Part shown: in pieces, positions 9,682 to 19,016 of the stretch
Numbering within the stretch: the first letter of the stretch is position 1
How the letters are laid out: every line of letters starts with the position of its first letter
The notes under the pieces: model-generated
What the model saw: only the letters and a program-made list of their open reading frames with translations
What the model was told of the DNA's origin: nothing
The model's database searches: none
Program-made: the position numbers and the translations under genes
Origin: Stenotrophomonas sp. Ste86
GTDB taxonomy: Bacteria; Pseudomonadota; Gammaproteobacteria; Xanthomonadales; Xanthomonadaceae
DNA: 64,000 nt
Direction: 5' to 3'
Assembly: GCF_024519465.1 (NCBI RefSeq)
Contig: NZ_JALJRW010000005.1
Location: 113,940 to 177,939, forward strand

Positions 9682-11427
9682 ATGTCTCATGATTCGCAAC
9701 CCCGTTTGCGTCAACGTGCATTGGTTGTACTGGGCGCGTCCGTCCTCTCCACCCTGCTGCTGGCCGCCCCGGCGTTCGCCGGCGACGTGCACCTGAGCGG
9801 CCTGTCGCCTGAGACGAAGCAGGAGCGCTTCATCGTTGGCTGGAAACCGGGCAGCCAGTTGGCGGCCACCCCGACGGCACTGGCCAGCTCGCTGAAAGCG
9901 GCCGCATTGGCTGTCCCTGCCTCGCAGGGCCGCGCGCTGGGCGTGCAGACGCTACGCCAGCTGGCCATCGGCCCGACCGTGGTCAAGGCCGACCGTCCGC
10001 TGGATGCGGCCGAGGCCGAACTGCTGATGCGCCGCCTTGCCGCCGACCCGAACGTGGCCTATGTCGAAGTCGATCAGTTGATGCACGCCACCCTGGTACC
10101 CAACGACACCCGCCTGTCCGAGCAGTGGGGCTTTGGCACCAGCAACGCCTCGATCAACGTGCGCCCGGCGTGGGACAAGGCGACCGGCACCGGCGTGGTC
10201 CTGGCGGTGATCGATACCGGCATCACCAACCACCCCGATCTCAACGCCAATATCCTGCCCGGCTACGACTTCATCAGCGACGCGGCGATGGCGCGCGATG
10301 GCGGTGGCCGCGACAACAATCCCAACGATGAAGGCGACTGGTACGGCGCCAACGAGTGCGGTTCGGGCATCCCGGCCTCCAACTCGAGCTGGCACGGTAC
10401 CCACGTGGCCGGCACCATCGCGGCGGTGACCAACAACAGTACCGGCGTGGCCGGTACTGCGTTCAATGCCAAGGTCGTGCCGGTGCGCGTGCTCGGCAAG
10501 TGCGGTGGTTACACCTCCGACATCGCCGATGCCATCGTGTGGGCTTCCGGCGGCACCGTCAGCGGCGTGCCGGCCAATGCCAACCCGGCCGAAGTGATCA
10601 ACATGTCCCTCGGCGGCAGCGGTACCTGCTCGACCACCTACCAGAACGCCATCAACGGCGCGGTCTCGCGCGGCACGACCGTGGTGGTGGCCGCCGGTAA
10701 CAGCAACGCCAACGTGTCCACCTCGGTGCCGGCCAACTGCGCCAACGTGATCGCGGTCGCTGCGACGACCTCGGCCGGCGCCCGCGCCAGCTTCTCCAAC
10801 TACGGCGCCGGCATCGATATCTCGGCCCCGGGCCAGGCGATCCTGTCCACCCTCAACAGCGGCACCACGGTGCCGGGCACGGCGTCCTACGCGTCCTACA
10901 ACGGCACGTCGATGGCGGCGCCGCATGTGGCCGGCGTGGTCGCGCTGGTGCAGTCGGTGGCCCCGACCGCGCTCACGCCGGCGGCGATCGAGACGCTGCT
11001 GAAGAACACCGCACGGGCCCTGCCGGGCGCATGCAGCGGCGGTTGCGGTGCGGGCATCGTGGACGCCGACGCGGCGGTCACGGCGGCACTGGGCGGGACC
11101 AACCCGAACCCGGGCACCGGTACGGTGCTGCAGAACAATGTGCCGGTCAGCGGCCTGGGTGCCGCCAGCGGCGCATCGCTGGCCTACACGTTGACGGTGC
11201 CGTCGGGCAGTTCGCAGCTGAAGGTGAGCATCGCCGGCGGTAGCGGTGACGCCGATCTGTACGTGCGTTCGGGCAGCGCTCCGACCGACACGGTCTACAA
11301 CTGCCGCCCGTACCTGAGCGGCAACAACGAAACCTGCACGATCACTTCACCGGCGGCCGGTACCTGGCACGTGCGGGTGAAGGGCTATTCGACCTTCTCC
11401 GGGGTCACCCTGACCGCGCAGTACTGA
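9682..11427 (+). CDS. Secreted subtilisin-like serine protease (S8) with PPC domain
   Basis: This 581-residue secreted protease has the domain order signal peptide (1-33, 'LLLAAPAFA'), propeptide (about 34-135), S8 catalytic domain (about 150-470) and C-terminal pre-peptidase (PPC) domain (about 490-581). The catalytic triad is Asp178 (AVIDTG), His238 (SSWHGTHVAG) and Ser410 (NGTSMAAPHVAG), with oxyanion Asn340. The PPC domain shows 'GDADLYVRSG' and paired cysteines. It resembles the extracellular alkaline serine proteases (StmPr type) of Stenotrophomonas maltophilia and those of Xanthomonas. The likely role is degradation of host or environmental protein after export by Sec and type II secretion. 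A strong terminator follows. Confidence 0.95.
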   Translation: MSHDSQPRLRQRALVVLGASVLSTLLLAAPAFAGDVHLSGLSPETKQERFIVGWKPGSQLAATPTALASSLKAAALAVPASQGRALGVQTLRQLAIGPTVVKADRPLDAAEAELLMRRLAADPNVAYVEVDQLMHATLVPNDTRLSEQWGFGTSNASINVRPAWDKATGTGVVLAVIDTGITNHPDLNANILPGYDFISDAAMARDGGGRDNNPNDEGDWYGANECGSGIPASNSSWHGTHVAGTIAAVTNNSTGVAGTAFNAKVVPVRVLGKCGGYTSDIADAIVWASGGTVSGVPANANPAEVINMSLGGSGTCSTTYQNAINGAVSRGTTVVVAAGNSNANVSTSVPANCANVIAVAATTSAGARASFSNYGAGIDISAPGQAILSTLNSGTTVPGTASYASYNGTSMAAPHVAGVVALVQSVAPTALTPAAIETLLKNTARALPGACSGGCGAGIVDADAAVTAALGGTNPNPGTGTVLQNNVPVSGLGAASGASLAYTLTVPSGSSQLKVSIAGGSGDADLYVRSGSAPTDTVYNCRPYLSGNNETCTITSPAAGTWHVRVKGYSTFSGVTLTAQY

Positions 11428-11451
11428 GCCCAGATCCCTCTCCAATGGGCA

Positions 11452-11481
11452 CGCCCCGGTTTCGGCCGGGGCGTTTTTTTT
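11452..11481 (+). terminator. Intrinsic terminator after protease gene
   Basis: A GC stem (CGCCCCGG / CCGGGGCG) with a short TTTCGG-type loop is followed by eight T residues, 25 bases after the protease stop. Confidence 0.93.
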
Positions 11482-11566
11482 GGATTTTCTTTTAGAAGCC
11501 AAAAGCTAGAAGCCGAAGCCGAAGCAGGAACAACGGCCGCGAGTTCGTGCCTGCTCTGGCTTGGGC

Positions 11567-11887
11567 GGGTACGGGTGGCGTTGCGGGACACGCCGCAAGT
11601 ACGTCCCTGTCGGCGCGCATGCGCCATCCATGGCGCATGACGGTCCTGCAACGCCACCCGTACCCACTCTTTGACAGTGGGCTGGTGCGCAATGAAAGAG
11701 CGGAAGCGGGAACACGGAAGCGGCGGCGCTGGCGTTGTTTTGCCCGCAGTGCTTTTCCTCGGCTACCAGCCAACTGTCGAGGGTGGGGGTGTGCGAGGTT
11801 GCGGGACCGTCGTGCGCCATGGATGGCGCACGCGAGCCTCCAGGGACGGATTTACGGCGTGTCCCGCAATCTCACACACCCCCGCCC
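11567..11887. repeat. Two inverted copies of a ~100-bp hairpin-forming repeat
   Basis: Copy A (about 11567-11665) and copy B (about 11781-11887) are related as inverted repeats. They share GTTGCGGGACACGCCG, the core GCGCCATCCATGGCGC-like palindrome and CGTCCCTG. Each copy also has inverted ends: GGGTACGGGTGGCGTTGC / GCAACGCCACCCGTACCC in A, and GGGGGTGTGCGAGGTTGC with its partner in B. Similarity continues into the flanks (GACAGT.GGCTGGT). No gene is evident between the protease terminator and the asparaginase stop. The elements look like non-autonomous interspersed repeats. Confidence 0.75.
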
Positions 11888-11932
11888 AGCCCAGCGCGCT
11901 CGAGGAGTGCGGCTTTTAGAAGCCCCAGCCGA

Positions 11933-12418
11933 TCAGGCTTCTTCAAACCGATTGGCGGCCACGTTCTTTCGCACGTGTTCGGGATTCCAGATGCGCCCGT
12001 TCATGGCGATGTAGACGCCGCTGGCCAGCGACTGCACCGCGCCGATCGCGCAGCCGATGTTGAATTCCGCGTCTGAACCACGGAAGCGCGCCGGGCTCAA
12101 CGCACCGGTCATCACGATGGTCTTGTCGGCGATGGTCTTGAGCACCTGGCCGGTCTGCACCATCGAATCGGTCCCGTGCGTCACCAGCACGTGACGGGTC
12201 GGCTGCGCGGCGATGGTGGCGCGGATCAACTCGCGGTCGTCATCGGTGATGTGCAGCGAATCCTTGCGCAGAATCGGAATCACGTTGAAGCGGAAGGTCA
12301 CGCCCAGCTCGCGCAGGATCATCCCGATCTGCGGATCGCCGATCTGGTAATCCGACTTGTCGTCGAAGTAGATCTTGTCGATCGTGCCACCGGTGGTGAT
12401 GATCAGTAGTTCTTCCAT
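11933..12418 (-). CDS. Single-domain asparaginase-like protein
   Basis: This 161-residue protein corresponds only to the N-terminal domain of type I/II asparaginases, which are usually about 320-350 residues. Both active-site threonine motifs are visible: 'ITTGGTIDK' near residue 10, and 'VTHGTDSM' near residue 80, where full-length enzymes have TDT/TDS plus a downstream lysine. The C-terminal dimerisation domain is missing, and nothing downstream restores it. Short asparaginase-domain proteins of this size are known in Xanthomonadaceae, so this may be a genuine family rather than a fragment. Activity is unknown. The ATG at 12418 has AGGA well placed, and the ATG at 12427 overlaps that site. 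Confidence 0.8.
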   Translation of the reverse strand: MEELLIITTGGTIDKIYFDDKSDYQIGDPQIGMILRELGVTFRFNVIPILRKDSLHITDDDRELIRATIAAQPTRHVLVTHGTDSMVQTGQVLKTIADKTIVMTGALSPARFRGSDAEFNIGCAIGAVQSLASGVYIAMNGRIWNPEHVRKNVAANRFEEA

Positions 12419-12521
12419 TGCGGGCATCCTGGATAGCGGTCAGAACCGCGCGGGCAACCCGCGCCGGGATGCAGATGATACGACCGCCAGCGCCGCCTCG
12501 CAGCCGTGGCGACGGGCGCGT

Positions 12522-13450
<929 letters not shown>

Positions 13451-13526
13451 TCACTCATTGGGACCAGCGGCCAGTATGGCGATGCGATGCAGTCCCGCAC
13501 ACCCCTCTTCGGGTACCCTTGCGCCG

Positions 13527-14804
13527 ATGGAACCCCTTGATACCGTCAATCTCTGGATGGAGCGCCTGCGTGATCGCGCGCGTGCCGCCAGCTTCGGTCG
13601 CTTCCTGTGGCGACGCTTCCTGGACGACCGCCTGTTCCAGGCGGCCGCCTCGCTGGCCTACACCACGGTGTTCGCGCTGGTGCCGCTGGCCATCGTGGTG
13701 TTCGGCGTGCTCTCGGCCTTCCCGGTGTTCGACCGCTGGAGCGACCAGCTCAGCGACTATGTGTTCTCCAACTTCGTGCCCAACGCCGCCCGCGCCGCCG
13801 AAGGCTACCTGCGTCAGTTCTCGGCGAGCGCGGGGCAGCTCACCGCGGCCGGCTTCATCGCACTGGTGGTGTCGCTGTTGATTACCCTCAACAGCGTCGA
13901 GCAGACCTTCAACCAGATCTGGCGGGTCAATTCCGGGCGTCCCAAGCTGACCCGCTTCCTGGTCTACTGGACCGTACTGACCCTGGGCGCGATGCTCGCC
14001 GCCGCCTCGCTGGCGGTATCGGCGCGGGTGTTCGCGCTGCCGTTGTTCGGCACCAGCGAAGGCCGCTGGCTGGCCAATTTTTCGCTGACCGTCGCGCCGT
14101 TCCTGATCGAGTTCGTGTGCATCATGCTGGTCTACCGGGTGGTGCCGCACCATGTGGTGAAGTGGCGCCATGCCATCCCCGGCGCGATCCTGGCCGCAGT
14201 GATGCTCGAGCTGGTGAAGTGGGGCATGGGCGCTTACCTGGGCAGCTTCCAGTCTTACCAGAAGCTCTATGGCACGGTTGCGTTCGTGCCGATCCTGCTG
14301 CTGTGGATCTACCTGTGCTGGGTCTCGGTGCTGCTGGGGGCGTCGCTGGCCTCCTCGATTGCCGCCTTCCGCTACCAGCCGGCCGACCTGCGCCTGCCCA
14401 CCGGCTATGAGATCTACGGCCTGCTGCGCCTGATCGGGCGCTTCCAGCAGGCGCGCCGCGATGGACGCAGCCTGGACGATGACGAGATCCTGCGGCTGGA
14501 GCCGATGCTGACCGATTCGCTGCTGCAGACCATGCTCTGCGACCTGGAGGCAATCCGGGTGGTGCGCCGCGACGAACGCGGCGAGTGGCTGCTGGCGCGC
14601 GACCTGGACAAGCTGACCCTGGCCGATCTGTACGAAACCACCCAGATGCGTATCCCGATCCGCGAGGCCTACCTGCCGTATCGCGACGACAGCCTGGGCC
14701 AGGCGTCGGTGCTGGCCCTGGACACCCTGCGGTTGCCGCTGCGTGAACTGCTCAAGCGTCGCGTCAGCGACATCTATTCCATTCCCGGAGACACGCCCCC
14801 ATGA
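13527..14804 (+). CDS. YihY family inner-membrane protein
   Basis: This 425-residue protein has an N-terminal YihY domain with about six membrane spans (residues 30-270; 'AAASLAYTTVFALVPLAIVVFGVLS', 'YGTVAFVPILLLWIYLCW') and a C-terminal cytoplasmic winged-helix-like region (290-425). The family was once mis-named RNase BN, and its true role is unclear. The start at 13527 (MEPLDTV) fits the family, and an in-frame ATG at 13458 would overlap the wrbA promoter region. The stop overlaps the start of the thioredoxin-like lipoprotein (ATGA). Confidence 0.9.
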   Translation: MEPLDTVNLWMERLRDRARAASFGRFLWRRFLDDRLFQAAASLAYTTVFALVPLAIVVFGVLSAFPVFDRWSDQLSDYVFSNFVPNAARAAEGYLRQFSASAGQLTAAGFIALVVSLLITLNSVEQTFNQIWRVNSGRPKLTRFLVYWTVLTLGAMLAAASLAVSARVFALPLFGTSEGRWLANFSLTVAPFLIEFVCIMLVYRVVPHHVVKWRHAIPGAILAAVMLELVKWGMGAYLGSFQSYQKLYGTVAFVPILLLWIYLCWVSVLLGASLASSIAAFRYQPADLRLPTGYEIYGLLRLIGRFQQARRDGRSLDDDEILRLEPMLTDSLLQTMLCDLEAIRVVRRDERGEWLLARDLDKLTLADLYETTQMRIPIREAYLPYRDDSLGQASVLALDTLRLPLRELLKRRVSDIYSIPGDTPP

Positions 14805-15376
14805 CCGTCAAGCCCCTGCTGCTGGCCATGAGCCTGCTGGCGCTGGCCGCCTGCAACAAGCCCACCGCGCAGCCCGATGCCGCCGCGCCAGCCCCCGCAA
14901 CGCCGCCCGCGCCCGTCACTGAACCGGTGGCGCCCGCGACGGCCGAAACCGCACCGACCGACCGCAAGACCGTCGAGCGTCCGACCCTGACACTGCCGGC
15001 GCTGGATGGCAGCACCTACGACCTGGCCGCGCACCGCGGCAAGTGGGTGGTGGTGAACTTCTGGGCGACCTGGTGCGCGCCGTGCCGCAAGGAGATGCCG
15101 GAGTTGTCGGCACTGCATGCCATGCGCAGCGAGATCGAGGTGGTGGGCCTGGCCTTCGAGGACATCGAGCCGGCGGAAATGAAGGCGTTCCTGGACAAGC
15201 GTCCGGTGACCTATCCCATCGTGATCGTCGATACGTACAACCCGCCGGAAGACTTCGCCATTCCGCGCGGGTTGCCGCTGACCTACCTGATCGCACCGGA
15301 CGGCAAGGTCGCCAAGGAATTCCTCGGCCCGGTCACCGCGCACGACATCGAAACCCGGATCGCGCAGGGCGGCTGA
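14801..15376 (+). CDS. TlpA-like thioredoxin-fold lipoprotein
   Basis: This 191-residue lipoprotein has a lipobox cysteine at residue 18 (LALAAC), followed by an Ala/Pro-rich linker (20-55) and a thioredoxin domain. The active site is CAPC (Cys92 and Cys95) within 'FWATWCAPCRKEM', and the cis-Pro segment is in 'RGLPLTYLIAPDG'. It should reduce disulfides in the periplasm while anchored to a membrane, as in TlpA/ResA proteins, for example in cytochrome c maturation or thiol repair. It is translationally coupled to the YihY-type protein. The stop lies inside a perfect hairpin shared with the convergent ppk2 gene. Confidence 0.9.
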   Translation: MTVKPLLLAMSLLALAACNKPTAQPDAAAPAPATPPAPVTEPVAPATAETAPTDRKTVERPTLTLPALDGSTYDLAAHRGKWVVVNFWATWCAPCRKEMPELSALHAMRSEIEVVGLAFEDIEPAEMKAFLDKRPVTYPIVIVDTYNPPEDFAIPRGLPLTYLIAPDGKVAKEFLGPVTAHDIETRIAQGG

Positions 15377-15394
15377 CGCCGCCCCCGGCGTCAG
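15373..15394. terminator. Perfect hairpin spanning two convergent stop codons
   Basis: CTGACGCCG, then CCCC, then CGGCGTCAG makes a nine-base-pair perfect stem with a four-base loop. It contains the stop codons of both convergent genes (15374-15376 plus strand; 15391-15393 minus strand). There is no T tract, so termination would be weak or Rho-assisted. Confidence 0.5.
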
Positions 15395-16173
15395 TCGGCC
15401 AGCGGATACGCCTCGATCGGCTTCAACACGTCGAAGTGTTCCTTGTGCAGCTTGCCCTTCAACGGCGGCAGGGCGAGCTCCGGCTCGTCCACGCGGGTGT
15501 CGGGCAGGCGGTCGAGCAGGTTGCGGATCAGTCCCAGCCTGCCGCGCTTCTGGTCATTGAAATCCACCAGTGTCCACGGCGCTTCCTCGCGATGGGTGGC
15601 GCGCAGCATGGCCTCGCGCGCTTCGGTGTACGCGCTGTACTTGCTGCGCGATTTCAGGTCCACCGGTGACAGCTTCCAGCCCTTGAGCGGGTCGACATGG
15701 CGCTCGGCGAAGCGCTTTTCCTGCTGCGCCTGGTCCACGCTGAGCCAGTACTTGAACAGCAGGATGCCGTCGTCGATCAGCAGTTTCTCGAACACCGGCG
15801 TCTGCGCAAGAAAAGCGTGGTACTCAGGCTCGCTGCAGTAGCCCATCACGTGCTCGACGCCGGCGCGGTTGTACCAGCTGCGGTCCATCAGCACGATCTC
15901 ACCGCCGGCCGGCAGGTGCGACACATAGCGCTGGAAGTACCACTGCGTGCTCTCGCGGTCGGTGGGTTTGGGCAACGCCACCACTCTGCACTGGCGGGGG
16001 TTGAGATGGTCGGCGATGGCCTGGATGGCGCCGCCCTTGCCGGCGGTGTCGCGGCCTTCGAACAGCACCAGCACGCGTTGGCCGGTGTGCTGCACCCAGC
16101 GTGCCATGGCGATGAGTTCCAGCTGCATCGGTTCCAGCAGGGCCTGGTAGTCCTTGCGTTTGAGCTTGCCCAT
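15391..16173 (-). CDS. ppk2: Polyphosphate kinase 2 family protein
   Basis: This 260-residue one-domain PPK2 uses polyphosphate to phosphorylate nucleotides. The Walker A motif is 'GRDTAGKGG' (about 40-48), the Walker B region 'VLMDRSWYNRAG', and a lid segment lies near 'SVDQAQQEKRFAERHVDP'. The typical class I length of 230-300 residues suggests nucleoside diphosphate substrates, although PPK2 classes cannot be separated safely by eye. The start at 16173 (MGKLKRKDYQ) has GAGG eight bases upstream. It is convergent with the thioredoxin-like gene, and a short gap separates it from the ogt-like gene. Confidence 0.92.
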   Translation of the reverse strand: MGKLKRKDYQALLEPMQLELIAMARWVQHTGQRVLVLFEGRDTAGKGGAIQAIADHLNPRQCRVVALPKPTDRESTQWYFQRYVSHLPAGGEIVLMDRSWYNRAGVEHVMGYCSEPEYHAFLAQTPVFEKLLIDDGILLFKYWLSVDQAQQEKRFAERHVDPLKGWKLSPVDLKSRSKYSAYTEAREAMLRATHREEAPWTLVDFNDQKRGRLGLIRNLLDRLPDTRVDEPELALPPLKGKLHKEHFDVLKPIEAYPLAD

Positions 16174-16224
16174 CGGCGTGCCTCGGTCGTTCACAGGAAA
16201 GCCCGAGCCTAGCGCAGCGGTGGG

Positions 16225-17928
16225 TCAGGGCGTGTGTGCGCCCTGCCAACCGCGTTCGCGCGCCATCGTCTCGACCGCGGCGCTGAAGTCACCGGCGAAG
16301 CCGGCCATGTCGAACAGCCCGCTGTCGACGCGGCGCTGCGCCAGCTCCGCGCGAAGTGCCTGCAAGGCCGCCGGATCGTTGCCGAGTGCGATGGCGGTGG
16401 CGACGAAGGCGCGGTCGTCGGCGACGTTCATGCGCGCCAGCCCCAGGTGATGGTTGAGGCTGCCGGCCACGCGCGCGGCGAAGGTCGCACCCGGGCAGGT
16501 CAGCACCGGGCAGCCGGCCCACAGCGCGTCCGAGGCGGTGGTGTGGGCGTTGTAGGGGTGGGTGTCCAGGAACAGGTCGGCCAGCGCATAGCGGGCCAGG
16601 TACTCCGGATGCGGCAGCTTGGGCATGAACACCAACCGCGCCGGGTCCAGCTGCGCCTGGCGTGCGGCGCTGCGCAGGCGCGCATCGGCATTGCCGGGAC
16701 CGGACAGCAGCCACAGCACGCTGCCGGGTACGCCCTGCAGCACCGCGAACAAACGCTGCACGCTGCGCGGATTGAGTTTGTAGCTGTTGTTGAAGCAGCA
16801 CAGCACCACGCCGTGGGCCGGCAGCCCGCAGGCCTCGCGCGACGGCGGCGGCTGCAGTATTCGGGTGTTGTCCGAGGGCTGGAACGCGCGCGGCAGGCGT
16901 CGTACGTCTTCGCTGAAGCCGGCGTCCAGCGCGGGCGGCAGCACGAAGGCATCGGCGAGCACGTGGTCGATCCACGGCGCGCCGGCGGTGCCGGGGTAGG
17001 CCAGCCAGTTCACCTGCACCGGTGCCGGACGCATCGCCAGCACCTGCGGGGTGCCGCCGCCGCCCCAGCCGCGCAGGTCGAACAGCACATCGATGCCGGC
17101 CGCGCGGATGCGCTCGGCGATGCGCTGGTGCGGCAGTGCGCCGATCTCGTGCAGCTGGGTGGCCGCGGCGTGCAGGCGCGCGCGGATGCGGCTGCCGTCG
17201 TCGCCATTGAGCGCGAACAGGTGCAGCTCCAGTGTGCCCAGCGCGCGCAGCTGCTCGAACAGGGCCACGGTCAGCAGCCCGGTCGGATGCGCGCCGAAAC
17301 CGTTGGACAGGAAGCCCACGCGCAGGCGGCCGTGCGCGCGCACCGTGGCGGCGGGCAGCGGACGCACGTCGGCGGCAATGGCCGCCGCGCGTTGGCGCGC
17401 GCACGCCAGTTGTTCGGCCGCGCTGCTCTCTTCGCTGAGGAAGGCGAACGGCTCCACCGCCGCCTGGCCCTGCGCGACCGCCTGGCGGACCTGGGCCGAC
17501 AGGCGGTCGATATCGCGCCAGTCGCACAGACGGCGCTGCCAGTTGAGCAGGTGTGCGCTGATGTAGGGTTCGCCGGGCAGCAGCATGTGCGCATGGCGAT
17601 ACGCATCGGCGGCCGCTTCGGGCTGGCCGGCGTCTTCCAGTGCATGGCCCAGCCACAAGGCGATGCCCGGGTGCTGCGGGGCCAGGTTCGAGGCCTGGCG
17701 CAGCAGCGCGGCGGCCTCGTCGTGGCGGCCCTGCATCCAGCGCGCGCGGCCCAGCCGGGCCAGGGCTTCGGGATGGTCGCCGCGCAATTGCAGTGCACGC
17801 GTGGCGGCGTGTTCGCCGGCGGCGATGTCGCCCGCTTCCAACTCGGCGTCGGCCAGCATCACCCAGGCGATGAAGTCGGTCGGCTGGCGTTGCACCGCCA
17901 GGCGCAGCTGCTGCCGATCCGGCGCCAT
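16225..17928 (-). CDS. Bacterial O-GlcNAc transferase-like protein (TPR + GT41)
   Basis: This 567-residue protein has TPR repeats (about 1-130) joined to a two-lobed GT41 glycosyltransferase domain. It matches the layout and length of the structurally characterised Xanthomonas campestris OGT homologue (XcOGT). His214 in 'FGAHPTG' and Lys384 in 'NNSYKLNP' align with the active-site histidine and UDP-binding lysine of that family. 'TTASDALWAGCPVLTCPG' forms the nucleotide-sugar site. Its natural acceptor is unknown. It starts two bases after the prfA stop, so it is probably the last gene of hemA-prfA-ogt. No signal peptide is present, so the protein should be cytoplasmic. Confidence 0.9.
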   Translation of the reverse strand: MAPDRQQLRLAVQRQPTDFIAWVMLADAELEAGDIAAGEHAATRALQLRGDHPEALARLGRARWMQGRHDEAAALLRQASNLAPQHPGIALWLGHALEDAGQPEAAADAYRHAHMLLPGEPYISAHLLNWQRRLCDWRDIDRLSAQVRQAVAQGQAAVEPFAFLSEESSAAEQLACARQRAAAIAADVRPLPAATVRAHGRLRVGFLSNGFGAHPTGLLTVALFEQLRALGTLELHLFALNGDDGSRIRARLHAAATQLHEIGALPHQRIAERIRAAGIDVLFDLRGWGGGGTPQVLAMRPAPVQVNWLAYPGTAGAPWIDHVLADAFVLPPALDAGFSEDVRRLPRAFQPSDNTRILQPPPSREACGLPAHGVVLCCFNNSYKLNPRSVQRLFAVLQGVPGSVLWLLSGPGNADARLRSAARQAQLDPARLVFMPKLPHPEYLARYALADLFLDTHPYNAHTTASDALWAGCPVLTCPGATFAARVAGSLNHHLGLARMNVADDRAFVATAIALGNDPAALQALRAELAQRRVDSGLFDMAGFAGDFSAAVETMARERGWQGAHTP

Positions 17929-17930
17929 GC

Positions 17931-19016
17931 TCAGGTGCCTGCCGCCAGCTGCGCCAGTTCGTCGGCCTGGTGTTCGTGGATCAGGCGCTCGACCAGCGTG
18001 TCCATTTCACCGGCAATGATGTTGGGCAGGTCGTACAGGGTCAGGCCTTCCACGCGATGGTCGGTGATCCGGCCCTGCGGGAAGCTGTAGGTGCGGATGC
18101 GCTGGCTGCGGTCACCGCTGCCCACCTGCAGGCGACGGCTCTCGGCGGTGGCGGCGGCCTGCTTGCTGCGCTCGGCATCCAGCAACTGCGCCTTGAGGCG
18201 CTTCATCGCCTTGTCGCGGTTGGCGTGCTGGCTGCGCTCGGTCTGGCATTCCACCACCACGCCGGACGGCACGTGGGTGATGCGGATCGCCGATTCGGTC
18301 TTGTTGACGTGCTGACCACCGGCGCCGGACGAGCGGAAGGTATCCACCCTCAGGTCGGCCGGGTTGATCACGATCTCGTCGACCTCGTCGGCCTCGGGGA
18401 TGATCGCCACGGTTGCGGCCGAGGTATGGATGCGGCCCTGCGATTCGGTGGCCGGTACCCGCTGCACGCGGTGCGTGCCCGACTCGAACTTCAGCTTGGA
18501 ATACGCGCCACGCCCGACCACGCGCGCCACCACTTCCTTGTAGCCCCCATGTTCGCCGGGGCTGTCCGATTCGATCTCGACCTTCCAGCCCTGGCGCTCG
18601 GCATAGCGGGCATACATGCGGAACAAATCGCCGGCGAAGATCGCCGCTTCGTCGCCCCCGGTCCCGGCGCGCACTTCCAGGAACAGGTTGCCGTCGTCGC
18701 GTGGATCGCGCGGCACCAGCAGCAGCGCCAGGTCCCGGTCCAGCTGTTCCAGCCGTTGCTGGGCGGCGGTGATTTCTTCTTCGGCCAGCTCGCGCAGGTC
18801 CGGGTCGTTGCGCATCGCTTCGGCGGCGGCCAGGTCGGACAGGGCACGGGCCTCGTCGGCCAGCGCGGTGGCGATCGGCTGCAGCTGTGCGAATTCGCGC
18901 GAGAACGCGCGGAAGCGGTCGTTGTCGCTGACCACCGAAGGGTCGGCAAGCAGGCGTTCGAGTTCTTCGCGGCGTTCGGCCAGCGCTTCCAACTTACGGC
19001 GCAGGGTCGGCGTCAT
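17931..19016 (-). CDS. prfA: Peptide chain release factor 1
   Basis: This 361-residue protein ends translation at UAA and UAG. It shows the codon-recognition PAT motif ('[12 protein letters not shown]') and the catalytic GGQ loop ('[14 protein letters not shown]'), whose glutamine is methylated by PrmC. The length is standard for RF1. The start lies 23 bases inside the end of hemA, the classic hemA-prfA coupling. In many bacteria prmC follows, but here the ogt-like gene does. Confidence 0.97.
   Translation of the reverse strand: MTPTLRRKLEALAERREELERLLADPSVVSDNDRFRAFSREFAQLQPIATALADEARALSDLAAAEAMRNDPDLRELAEEEITAAQQRLEQLDRDLALLLVPRDPRDDGNLFLEVRAGTGGDEAAIFAGDLFRMYARYAERQGWKVEIESDSPGEHGGYKEVVARVVGRGAYSKLKFESGTHRVQRVPATESQGRIHTSAATVAIIPEADEVDEIVINPADLRVDTFRSSGAGGQHVNKTESAIRITHVPSGVVVECQTERSQHANRDKAMKRLKAQLLDAERSKQAAATAESRRLQVGSGDRSQRIRTYSFPQGRITDHRVEGLTLYDLPNIIAGEMDTLVERLIHEHQADELAQLAAGT

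Noticed and set aside
11547..12014. Short plus-strand frames through the repeat region after the protease gene.
   Set aside because: They consist of the two inverted repeat copies and run into the opposite-strand asparaginase gene; no start signal or family resemblance.
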